From a virus, in IMG/VR virus record IMGVR_UViG_3300008119_000008, positions 1,473-46,387 of that record: a stretch of DNA of 44,915 nucleotides, one strand, 5' to 3'. The notes under the pieces were generated by a model. It made no database searches. It had not been told where the DNA came from and saw nothing but the letters and a program-made list of their open reading frames with translations. The position numbers and the translations under genes were made by a program. Below are positions 34,593 through 41,090 of the stretch, piece after piece. Within the stretch, counting starts at the first letter, position 1. Each line of letters opens with the position of its first letter.

Positions 34593-34949
34593 ATGAAAGC
34601 AGGAAAAGTATGGGGACAGACTGAATTGCTAGAAGCTAATGGTGTACTAGAATTTCACCGCATTGAAGCCAAGGCCGGCGGAGTGTGTTCCAAGCACAAA
34701 CACAAGTTTAAATGGAACGGATTTTTTGTTGAATCAGGTGAAATGATTATTCGAGTATGGAAGAATAATTATGATCTAGTAGACGAAACCTTGTTAAAGG
34801 CAGGTGATTATACCAAAGTTGCACCCGGAGAGTATCATCAGTTCGAAGCGGTTACCGATTGTGTTGCCTTTGAATTGTATTGGGCAGAATTTGACCATAA
34901 CGACATTGAACGCGAAACAGTTGGACATGCAAAGAATGGGAAACCTTAA
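34593..34949 (+). CDS. Small cupin-domain protein
   Basis: 118 residues, with an AAGGA ribosome site. Cupin motif 1 is visible as KHKHKFKWNGFFVESGE (near residues 33-50), giving two His and a Glu for metal, and motif 2 as PGEYHQFEA (near 80), giving a third His. The domain is a single beta-barrel. Cupins may be isomerases, dioxygenases or binding proteins. It sits between replication genes instead of in the glycan cassette, so a sugar role is not supported by context. The end overlaps the next gene by 14 nt. Confidence 0.78.
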   Translation: MKAGKVWGQTELLEANGVLEFHRIEAKAGGVCSKHKHKFKWNGFFVESGEMIIRVWKNNYDLVDETLLKAGDYTKVAPGEYHQFEAVTDCVAFELYWAEFDHNDIERETVGHAKNGKP

Positions 34950-35235
34950 ACCAGGAGCATCTTACGTGTACGAGCGAGAGCAAGGCACCGTGTATGCTCA
35001 TGAAACGGGAACTGATCCTAGTACTAGACAACCAATTGGGTGGAATTACGATCCTGGAGAATCGCCCCGATTCGATGCTCGAACGGATGACAGAAGACCG
35101 TTGCACGAACACATAATGGAAAACAAGTTATGGGGTGATATTCGACAAGCTGCAAAAACAAATATCACTTTACAAGATGCCCTAGAACGTGTTAAAATAT
35201 TGTATCACTTGAGCAAAGAAAATGGGACAAAATAA
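34936..35235 (+). CDS. Conserved small hypothetical protein
   Basis: 99 residues from ATG 34936 (MGNLKPGASYVYEREQGTVY); ATG 34927 adds three residues and is equally possible. The pattern YVYEREQGTVYAHETG and the turn RQPIGWNYDP look like a short beta-hairpin protein, then a helical end (LWGDIRQAAKTNITLQDALERVKILYHLS). I recognise the type from T4-like marine phages but it has no assigned function. It overlaps genes at both ends, so it is translated with the cupin gene and gp62. Confidence 0.7.
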   Translation: MGNLKPGASYVYEREQGTVYAHETGTDPSTRQPIGWNYDPGESPRFDARTDDRRPLHEHIMENKLWGDIRQAAKTNITLQDALERVKILYHLSKENGTK

Positions 35236-35701
35236 ACACGTAGACCTTTTTAAGGATATGATTCCGGCAGTAGACTTGGGTCTTATGGACCTATGGGATG
35301 CTGTTACTGAGGAAGGTCGAAAAGAAATTAAAGGCGACTTTTGGAATCTTAATCGTTACATCAGTAATGTTAAATCTAATAATAAAGAGTTGCAAGAACA
35401 CTTCCTGTTAACTACAAACGAATTTTATAACAAGCACTGGAATGACATTCAAAAACATCCCAAGTTAGTTTGGCAAACTTTATGTATGTGTAGTCATGAA
35501 AGTAAAAAAACTCAATTTCACGAATGGATTCCTTTAAAGAAACAAAAGAATAAAAAGGTTGAATTTTTGTCGGAACTATTTCCTAATATGAAAATAGCAG
35601 ATGTTGAAACATTAGCTACTGTAACTACTGACAAAGAAATTAAGGAATACTGTGCGACACTTGGTTGGGATAAAAAGCAAGTCAATGCAATTAAATTTTA
35701 A
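35222..35701 (+). CDS. 62: Sliding-clamp loader small subunit gp62-like
   Basis: 159 residues (T4 gp62 is 187). It is a helical, Lys/Trp-rich protein (FWNLNRYISNVKSNNKELQE, NEFYNKHWNDIQKHPKLVWQ, FHEWIPLKKQKNKK, ELFPNMK). This matches the clamp-loader subunit as I know it from cyanophages, but similarity to T4 gp62 itself is weak. gp62 works with gp44 to load the gp45 clamp for the DNA polymerase. Neither gp44 nor gp45 lies in the window; a neighbouring location outside is expected. The 3' end overlaps the next gene. Confidence 0.62.
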   Translation: MGQNKHVDLFKDMIPAVDLGLMDLWDAVTEEGRKEIKGDFWNLNRYISNVKSNNKELQEHFLLTTNEFYNKHWNDIQKHPKLVWQTLCMCSHESKKTQFHEWIPLKKQKNKKVEFLSELFPNMKIADVETLATVTTDKEIKEYCATLGWDKKQVNAIKF

Positions 35702-36368
35702 ATGCGAACATTGTGAAAAATTATTTGCTAAAGAAAAAACTTTAGTAGTTCACATCTGCGAACAAAAACGTAGACATTTAAGCAAAAATGAAAAGCATGT
35801 TCAAATGGGGCTGTTAACTTTCCAGCGGTTTTATGAGCTCACACAAAAAGCAAAGCAACCAAAAACTTTTGAGGAATTTGCATCAAGTAGTTTTTATACA
35901 GCGTTTGTTAAGTTTGGTAGCTTCATGGTTAATACCGCTCCGATCTATCCAGAAAGATTTATTGACTTTGTTGTTAAGAGTGGAGTTAAATTAGATCACT
36001 GGTGCAGAGACGAGTTATACGACAAATACATCAGCGAACTAATTAAAATAGAACCTGCAGATGGCGCTGTACAACGAACGATCCAGTCTATGATGAATTG
36101 GGCAGATAACAACTCTGCACCGTGGGAACACTATTTTGCTTATGTTAATTTAAACAGAGCTACACACGATATTAAAGAAGGTTTAATAAGTCCTTGGATC
36201 TTGTTAAATACCAAAGCAGGAAAAGAAATGCTTCAGCGCATGAATGACGAACAATTAGAAATTGTTGGTCCGGTAATTGACCCACAATTCTGGATGCGTA
36301 GATTTAAATCTTTACCGGCAGATATTGAACTTATTAAAGACGTCATCAAGGAGGCGAAAATATTATAA
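35685..36368 (+). CDS. Conserved protein with N-terminal C2H2-like zinc finger
   Basis: 227 residues from ATG 35685 (MQLNFKCEHCEKLFAKEKTL); an upstream ATG at 35652 is inside gp62. C7-x2-C10 and H23/C25 suggest a small zinc finger. The rest is helical and rich in aromatic residues (FYTAFVKFGSFM, WCRDELYDKYISELI, PWEHYFAYVNLNRA, DPQFWMRRFKSLP). No function is established, though it looks like a protein conserved in T4-like marine phages. Linkage with gp62 and the DnaE-like gene suggests replication or late-transcription duties. AAGGAGG near its end serves the next gene. Confidence 0.72.
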   Translation: MQLNFKCEHCEKLFAKEKTLVVHICEQKRRHLSKNEKHVQMGLLTFQRFYELTQKAKQPKTFEEFASSSFYTAFVKFGSFMVNTAPIYPERFIDFVVKSGVKLDHWCRDELYDKYISELIKIEPADGAVQRTIQSMMNWADNNSAPWEHYFAYVNLNRATHDIKEGLISPWILLNTKAGKEMLQRMNDEQLEIVGPVIDPQFWMRRFKSLPADIELIKDVIKEAKIL

Positions 36369-36592
36369 TGGCCAAACGACCAGATCCTGAGATTCAAGAA
36401 GAAGAATTAAAAGACAACGAAGAATTTATTTCTAGAGATGACATTGATATTGAAGTAGTAGTTGCAGAAGATACTAACGATGTATATGTAAAATTTTCTG
36501 GTTTTGATGATGATGAAGATGCAGCAGAATATGCAGAATTTTTAGCAGAAACATTGCCATTACTGTTATTTGAAACTACGAGGTTACAATAA
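36368..36592 (+). CDS. Small acidic protein
   Basis: 74 residues, very rich in Asp and Glu. The start overlaps the upstream stop (TAATG) and AAGGAGG lies 15 nt upstream. The C-terminal part (VYVKFSGFDDDEDAAEYAEFLAETLPLLLFE) may fold as a strand plus helix. It has no identifiable motif. An identical TAATG overlap joins it to the DnaE-like gene, so the two are likely made in equal amounts. Confidence 0.7.
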   Translation: MAKRPDPEIQEEELKDNEEFISRDDIDIEVVVAEDTNDVYVKFSGFDDDEDAAEYAEFLAETLPLLLFETTRLQ

Positions 36593-37167
36593 TGCCAGAC
36601 ATCGATATTGACTTTGTTGATAGAGAAGCCGCACTTAAATTATTTGAATATACAACTGCAAGTCGTCTTGAAAATAATAATCTAGTGAAACACAATACCG
36701 GAGTCTATCTACACGATGTTCCAGTAGATCCGATCACTGGATTATGTTCTATCCCATATGACCAAGCAGAGGATAAGTTTTTTAAAATAGACTTTCTTAA
36801 TGTTGGGATTTATAAAGGTGTTCGAGATGAGGCACACTTAACACAACTAATGGGGACTGAACCACTATGGGATCTACTAGAACAAGACGACTTTAGCAAC
36901 TTGCTATTTCATGTGAATGGACATGGGTCTATCTTAAAACAAACAAAGCCGCAGAGTGTGGAACAATTAGCGGCAGTACTTGCAATGATTCGTCCCGCCA
37001 AGCGTTACTTGATAGGAAAAGGATGGAACGAAATCAATTCAGAGGTGTGGGTAAAGCCTATAAACGATGACTATTTCTTTAAGAAAAGTCATGCTACTGC
37101 ATATGCTGTAGCCATTGTAGTACAAATGAATTTAATTTGCGAAAATATTAGTTATGGGTTTAGTTAA
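36592..37167 (+). CDS. Condensed DnaE/PolIII-alpha-like protein
   Basis: 191 residues. It strings together, in order, four motifs of bacterial C-family polymerases: PDIDIDF at residues 2-8 (PDxDxDF catalytic motif), FFKIDFLNV at 63-71 (the KxDFLGL motif that supplies the third catalytic Asp), SVEQLAAVLAMIRP at 122-135 (like the FEDLIALVALYRPGP segment) and FFKKSHATAYAVAIVVQ at 162-178 (like GFNKSHSxAYALxSYQ). A bacterial DnaE has more than 1000 residues, so most of the enzyme is absent. I have met similar small proteins in marine T4-like phages. Activity is unknown; a regulatory or decoy role is possible. Confidence 0.7.
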   Translation: MPDIDIDFVDREAALKLFEYTTASRLENNNLVKHNTGVYLHDVPVDPITGLCSIPYDQAEDKFFKIDFLNVGIYKGVRDEAHLTQLMGTEPLWDLLEQDDFSNLLFHVNGHGSILKQTKPQSVEQLAAVLAMIRPAKRYLIGKGWNEINSEVWVKPINDDYFFKKSHATAYAVAIVVQMNLICENISYGFS

Positions 37168-37535
37168 GTTGCTTTTCTAACTAGCGTAATAGATTTTCGT
37201 TTAATTCTTTTTGTTATAATATCATTTAAACTTGTGCATGGGCCTAATACAAGTCTAACATCTTTAGTTGAAAAATTCTTAATTGCGTATCTAAACTCAA
37301 AAATTTCTCTAGATAAAAATATATTAATGGGGATTTGCCTATTTGATTCCCACCACCAAGCTTCTCCTAATTCTAAAAACTTGGCTTTTTCTGGATCTGT
37401 TTTAATAGAAGCATAATCATAAAGGCTAGTTATTGCGGCATCTTGATTGATGATAATACCCACGTATTCTTGGCTAACGTGAGTGATAACGCTAATAAAC
37501 GGAAAATTTTCTTGTAGGTTTTCTGTAATTCTCAT
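37164..37535 (-). CDS. Conserved hypothetical protein, minus strand
   Basis: 123 residues from ATG 37535 (MRITENLQENFPFISVITHV). The longer open frame upstream overlaps the plus-strand structural gene and looks non-coding. Residues ~10-100 include QEYVGIIINQDAAITSLYDYASI, LELGEAWWWESNRQIPINIFL and FRYAIKNFSTKDVRLVLGPCTSL; the end is very basic (KRIKRKSITLVRKAT). I recognise the pattern from T4-like marine phages, but the function is unknown. A basic end and late-type neighbours would suit a nucleic-acid-binding role. Confidence 0.72.
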   Translation of the reverse strand: MRITENLQENFPFISVITHVSQEYVGIIINQDAAITSLYDYASIKTDPEKAKFLELGEAWWWESNRQIPINIFLSREIFEFRYAIKNFSTKDVRLVLGPCTSLNDIITKRIKRKSITLVRKAT

Positions 37536-37543
37536 ACTAAATA
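37536..37543 (+). promoter_or_regulatory. Late promoter motif ACTAAATA with leader
   Basis: ACTAAATA lies 21 nt before the ATG at 37565, with a TAAAGGG ribosome-like element between. It overlaps the divergent minus-strand start at 37535. Confidence 0.6.
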
Positions 37544-37564
37544 TATTAAAGGGTCGACAAATGT

Positions 37565-38359
37565 ATGCAACTAATTCCAGTTTATTTATATCCAAACAAG
37601 GTCGACGTCTACACAAATGTCCCTGGGACATGGACCACGGAGAGGTATCGAAAAGTGTATAATCGAACTGTAAAGCTGTTTCGTGGTGCCGATAACCGTG
37701 TTGATATTCAGATAAGAAACTCTGACGAAAAAGCATTAAATGTAACCGGCTCCACAGTATCATTTAGCCTTATTAGGTACAGCAACCAAAGTTTAGTGGT
37801 TACAAAAACTTGCACACCTATTGATATAACCAAAGGTAGATTTTACGTAACTATTACCGAACAAGAACTGTATGATATCAACAATGGGTTTTATCAATAC
37901 TCGGTCTACAAAGAAACTCCAACAGGAGTAAAAACTCCATTATATATTGATAGTCAGTATGGTGCTGTAGCTAACATCGAAGTTGTAGGCGACATAAAAG
38001 GTAATTTGCAACCGAGCCTTGATATAATCGAGTTTGCTGAATATAACCCCGGTGTGTTTGGAGAAATTGGTAATATATTTTTTACTAGCAGTCTAATAGA
38101 TACAAATTATGAATCAGAAGTTAGTAACAGTACACATACATTTGCGTTTTATTCAACAGGATATACTGGATCGGTAAAGATACAAGCAAGTTTAGACGAA
38201 AGTGCTGCACCTAATAATTGGACAACAATTACTACAATTTCGATCAATAATGACCCGTTGACGTATTCAAACGTTATCGGCAAATGGAAATGGTTTCGAA
38301 TTGTGCATACTCCGGTAACTAATTCTACCGGAAAGTTTGACAAAATAACGTATAGATAG
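37565..38359 (+). CDS. Probable beta-rich virion structural protein
   Basis: 264 residues. Sequence is rich in Thr, Ser, Val, Tyr and Asn with alternating hydrophobic residues typical of beta sandwiches (VKLFRGADNRVDIQIRNSDE, GSTVSFSLIRYSNQSLVVTK, GRFYVTITEQELYDINNGFY). The N-terminal half resembles the beta-sandwich of phage baseplate or fibre-attachment proteins. The C-terminal half (HTFAFYSTGYTGSVKIQASLD, WTTITTISINND, KWKWFRIVHTP) looks like a second such domain. A late promoter fits. It is isolated among replication genes. An exact name such as a short-fibre or baseplate wedge protein is not supported. Confidence 0.65.
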   Translation: MQLIPVYLYPNKVDVYTNVPGTWTTERYRKVYNRTVKLFRGADNRVDIQIRNSDEKALNVTGSTVSFSLIRYSNQSLVVTKTCTPIDITKGRFYVTITEQELYDINNGFYQYSVYKETPTGVKTPLYIDSQYGAVANIEVVGDIKGNLQPSLDIIEFAEYNPGVFGEIGNIFFTSSLIDTNYESEVSNSTHTFAFYSTGYTGSVKIQASLDESAAPNNWTTITTISINNDPLTYSNVIGKWKWFRIVHTPVTNSTGKFDKITYR

Positions 38360-38365
38360 TATACT
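38337..38365 (+). promoter_or_regulatory. Sigma70-type promoter TTGACA-N17-TATACT, 6 nt before the primase ATG
   Basis: Perfect TTGACA (38337-38342), 17 bp, TATACT (38360-38365), AGTGCT, ATG at 38372. Standard promoter geometry puts +1 exactly on the A of the start codon. The promoter lies within the 3' end of the upstream gene, whose TAG (38357-38359) is in the spacer. Confidence 0.88.
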
Positions 38366-38371
38366 AGTGCT

Positions 38372-39388
38372 ATGGCCCTAGTCGTAGACACTTTTCGTAA
38401 ACTAATACCTCCCCGTGCTAAGTCGAGCCCTAGCGGATGGATCAGTTTTAATGCCCCATGTTGCAGTCATCGTGGACATAGTTCAGATACTCGTAAACGT
38501 GGCGGGCTTATGGTTGGCGATTCAATTGTATTCAATTGCTTTAATTGTAAATTTTCTACAGGGTGGAAGCCTGGGTCGTCACTAACTACTAAATTTAAAA
38601 ATTTGTGTAAGTGGTTAGGAGCATCAGACGACGATATCAAGCACATGATATTCGATGCTATGAAAACCGAATCCGTTGACTATGTGCCTACAGAATCAAA
38701 AGAACTTGTAATATTCACGAAAAAAGAATTGCCGCCAGGCTCATTGCCTATTAAAGAATGGGCTAATCGATCATCATCATTATTAACTGAACTAGGTCCA
38801 GTATTAGAATATCTTGTTGATAGAGGGTTTGATCCAGCTGCCAATAATTTTTATTGGAGTCCTGAACCAGGATATTCTGATAGAGTTATCATTCCGTTTT
38901 TCTATAACGGAGAAATTGTTGGCAATACTGCAAGAAAAGTTCGTAACGGCAAACCAAAATATTTGTCAGATCAACATCCGTTTTTTGTGTTCAATGTTGA
39001 CGAGCAAACAGAAGAAAAAAAATATGTATTTGTTTGTGAAGGCCCGTTTGATGCATTATCAATCGGAGGTGTTGCACTTCTCACTAATGAAATCTCTTCG
39101 CAGCAGGCCCGCATAATTAATAATATAGGATGTGAAGTTATTGTGATCCCAGATCAAGATATTCCAGGACTGGTATTGATTGATCAAGCAAAAGAATTAG
39201 GATGGAAGGTAGCATTCCCCACGTGGGACAATGATACTAAAGATTGTGCAGATGCTGTACAAAAATATGGAAAATTATTTGTTATTGTGGATGCTATAAA
39301 AACAGCCACTAACAATCCTGCTAAAATAGAAATTGAAAAAAGAAAACTTCGAGATAAGTTTGAATATATGGAGAATCAACATGGTTAA
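38372..39388 (+). CDS. 61: DNA primase gp61-like
   Basis: 338 residues (T4 gp61 is 342). The N-terminal zinc ribbon shows C30-C31-x-H33...H36 and F-N-C56-F-N-C59. The TOPRIM core has VCEGPFDALSIGG near residue 222 and VIPDQDIPG near 258, providing the Glu and Asp pair for metal. It makes the RNA pentamers that prime lagging-strand synthesis with gp41. The start sits at the predicted +1 of its promoter. The 3' end overlaps a 38-residue gene by 8 nt. gp41 lies three genes downstream. Confidence 0.92.
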   Translation: MALVVDTFRKLIPPRAKSSPSGWISFNAPCCSHRGHSSDTRKRGGLMVGDSIVFNCFNCKFSTGWKPGSSLTTKFKNLCKWLGASDDDIKHMIFDAMKTESVDYVPTESKELVIFTKKELPPGSLPIKEWANRSSSLLTELGPVLEYLVDRGFDPAANNFYWSPEPGYSDRVIIPFFYNGEIVGNTARKVRNGKPKYLSDQHPFFVFNVDEQTEEKKYVFVCEGPFDALSIGGVALLTNEISSQQARIINNIGCEVIVIPDQDIPGLVLIDQAKELGWKVAFPTWDNDTKDCADAVQKYGKLFVIVDAIKTATNNPAKIEIEKRKLRDKFEYMENQHG

Positions 39389-39497
39389 AAAAATACTAAA
39401 TTTTATTTTATATCCCTGGCACAAGTATCAAGAACACAAGGCGTGGAAAAAACGTTTAGAAGAATTACGTAAACGTGATCCATTTATCTACAAATGA
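39381..39497 (+). CDS. 38-residue basic protein after primase
   Basis: ATG 39381 to TGA 39495-39497. The start overlaps the primase stop and the end overlaps the next ATG (ATGA), so it fills the gap exactly. The product has a hydrophobic-aromatic start (MVKKILNFILYPWHKYQ) and a basic helix ending LEELRKRDPFIYK. I recognise a similar short RKRDPFIYK-ended protein from other T4-like marine phages. It may bind DNA, membrane or a replisome protein; no function is known. It is too short for most gene finders. Confidence 0.65.
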   Translation: MVKKILNFILYPWHKYQEHKAWKKRLEELRKRDPFIYK

Positions 39498-40435
39498 TTG
39501 AGTGGGGGGTGAATGCCCTTAATCACGGTTCTAGTCTAGCTGTATTCAAGGACGGTAGTCTATGGTCCAACCAAGCGGGCTCTTCGGACGAGTTAGACAG
39601 CAAAATAATTACCGATGCCCTGCATGTTGGAGCACCGGATCGTATCTTTTGGTACGAACGTCCCTGGATAAAGAAGGCAAGACAACTACGTGCAGGCCAA
39701 TGGCATCGTGTCTTAGACATGTCCGTACTTCCACGCAAATACATGAAAGCGCAACATTATGCTCCGATCACTTATACTCCGCATCATGCTAGCCATGCAG
39801 CCGCAGGCTACTATACCAGTCCTTTTAATCATTGTGCTATTGTGGTACTCGACGCCATAGGTGAGTTTGAATGTGCTACCATATGGGAAGGCAAGCAAGG
39901 AGAAATGCGCAAAGTGTGGAGTAGAAGCTATCCAAATAGTTTAGGATTATTTTACAGTGCATTTACACACGCTCTCGGAATGACTCCTATTCAAGATGAA
40001 TATCAGTTACAACAAATGTCTGAAAAAGGCAATCCTAAAATTTTTTATTACAAAGTAAAGAAATATTTTACAGGTCTTTTAGAATTGAATTATAATTTTC
40101 ACAAAGGTGTTAATGATCAAAAATTCTACATAGATAGCATAGAAGACGAATGCAATCTTGCTGCCGCTGTTCAATTAGTGTTTGAAGAACAAATTGCATT
40201 GATTATGAATAAGGCAAAAGAACTAACTAATTCAGATTGTTTAGTATACATGGGTGGATGTGCAATGAACAGCAAGGCAAATAAAAAAATTGTAGAGCCC
40301 ATGTTTGAGTATCGTTGGTCATTGCCTAATCCAGGAGACCCTAGCAGTAGTATTGGAGCAGTATTGTATCACACTAAACAAAGAGAGCAAAAATACAACT
40401 TTGGTGTTGCAAAACATATAGAGATTCGTGTATAA
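39494..40435 (+). CDS. Carbamoyltransferase N-terminal (Kae1-like) domain protein
   Basis: 313 residues. Motifs of the NodU/CmcH/TobZ family N-domain are present: NHGSSLAVF near residue 10, H97-H98-x2-H101 in PHHASHAAAGYY (metal-binding), VLDAIGEFECATIW, and CAMNSKAN and PGDPSSSIGAVLYH near the end. Full enzymes have about 570 residues with a C-terminal YrdC-like domain that makes carbamoyl-adenylate; this one stops after the Kae1-like domain. It might use carbamoyl-AMP made elsewhere or have another substrate. It is placed between primase and helicase genes by ATGA overlap. Confidence 0.8.
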   Translation: MIEWGVNALNHGSSLAVFKDGSLWSNQAGSSDELDSKIITDALHVGAPDRIFWYERPWIKKARQLRAGQWHRVLDMSVLPRKYMKAQHYAPITYTPHHASHAAAGYYTSPFNHCAIVVLDAIGEFECATIWEGKQGEMRKVWSRSYPNSLGLFYSAFTHALGMTPIQDEYQLQQMSEKGNPKIFYYKVKKYFTGLLELNYNFHKGVNDQKFYIDSIEDECNLAAAVQLVFEEQIALIMNKAKELTNSDCLVYMGGCAMNSKANKKIVEPMFEYRWSLPNPGDPSSSIGAVLYHTKQREQKYNFGVAKHIEIRV

Positions 40436-40436
40436 T
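40407..40436 (+). promoter_or_regulatory. Sigma70-type promoter TTGCAA-N18-TATAAT, 6 nt before ATG
   Basis: TTGCAA (40407-40412), 18 bp, TATAAT (40431-40436), AAAAGT, ATG at 40443. Predicted +1 is the A of the start codon. It lies within the end of the upstream gene. Confidence 0.75.
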
Positions 40437-40442
40437 AAAAGT

Positions 40443-41090
40443 ATGCAGAATCACAAGCACAATAAAAAATATCAAGTAGGGGATCAGTGGTTAATTGACA
40501 CGCAGTACACTAGATACAAAGAGTTTCTTCCATTCTTAGATCGTGATTCAAGTGAAGACTATGGTCGTGAAACTGTAGCCCAACATGCTAGTCAGTACCC
40601 GTTATGGCACGATCCGGATCAAAGTGTAATGTTGGCATACCCAAAGAAGTACGGTGGAGACTTTGAAGCACATCCGTTGTGGCATACAGTAGCAGATGGT
40701 GCTTATAAGTGGACTAACCGAAAATTAAAAGAGAATGGGATTGAATCTGAGATCCGACCAGTAATTAGTTGGTATATTGATTACAAAGAAGGTGGTTGGC
40801 AACCAATGCACACTCATTCTAAGAACTGTGTAACACAGATTATCTACATGGATGCACAGACTCATAGTGTTAAAGTTAACGAAGCCAATGTACCAGAATT
40901 TGATGGTAAGGAAGCACAATGGGGTTCAATGTTTGCATTAATGGCCAGTAAGGATGAAACAAAATACGTGTCTTTCATGAATTGGCCTGGAAGATGTGTT
41001 TTAATGAGAGGCGATATATTCCACGGTGTGTATCCTGTTAAATCAGTACCACGTAGAAGTATTATTATTGATTATATAATTTTAACATGA
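40443..41090 (+). CDS. 2OG-Fe(II) oxygenase-like protein
   Basis: 215 residues from ATG 40443 (MQNHKHNKK), chosen because the promoter geometry puts +1 there; ATG 40428 is inside the upstream gene. H123-x-H125 (PMHTHS), H194 (IFHGVYPV) and R204-R205 (PRRSIIID) match the metal-His and 2-oxoglutarate-binding Arg order of the small phage 2OG-Fe(II) enzymes, with HxH in place of the common HxD. Such enzymes hydroxylate or demethylate nucleic acids, proteins or small molecules. The substrate is unknown. It sits just before helicase gp41 (ATGA overlap). Confidence 0.62.
   Translation: MQNHKHNKKYQVGDQWLIDTQYTRYKEFLPFLDRDSSEDYGRETVAQHASQYPLWHDPDQSVMLAYPKKYGGDFEAHPLWHTVADGAYKWTNRKLKENGIESEIRPVISWYIDYKEGGWQPMHTHSKNCVTQIIYMDAQTHSVKVNEANVPEFDGKEAQWGSMFALMASKDETKYVSFMNWPGRCVLMRGDIFHGVYPVKSVPRRSIIIDYIILT

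Noticed and set aside
37536-37763. 5' extension of the minus-strand gene ending at 37164
   Set aside because: The extension is antisense to the structural gene and contains His/Arg/Cys-rich unlikely sequence; MRITENLQ at 37535 is a better start.
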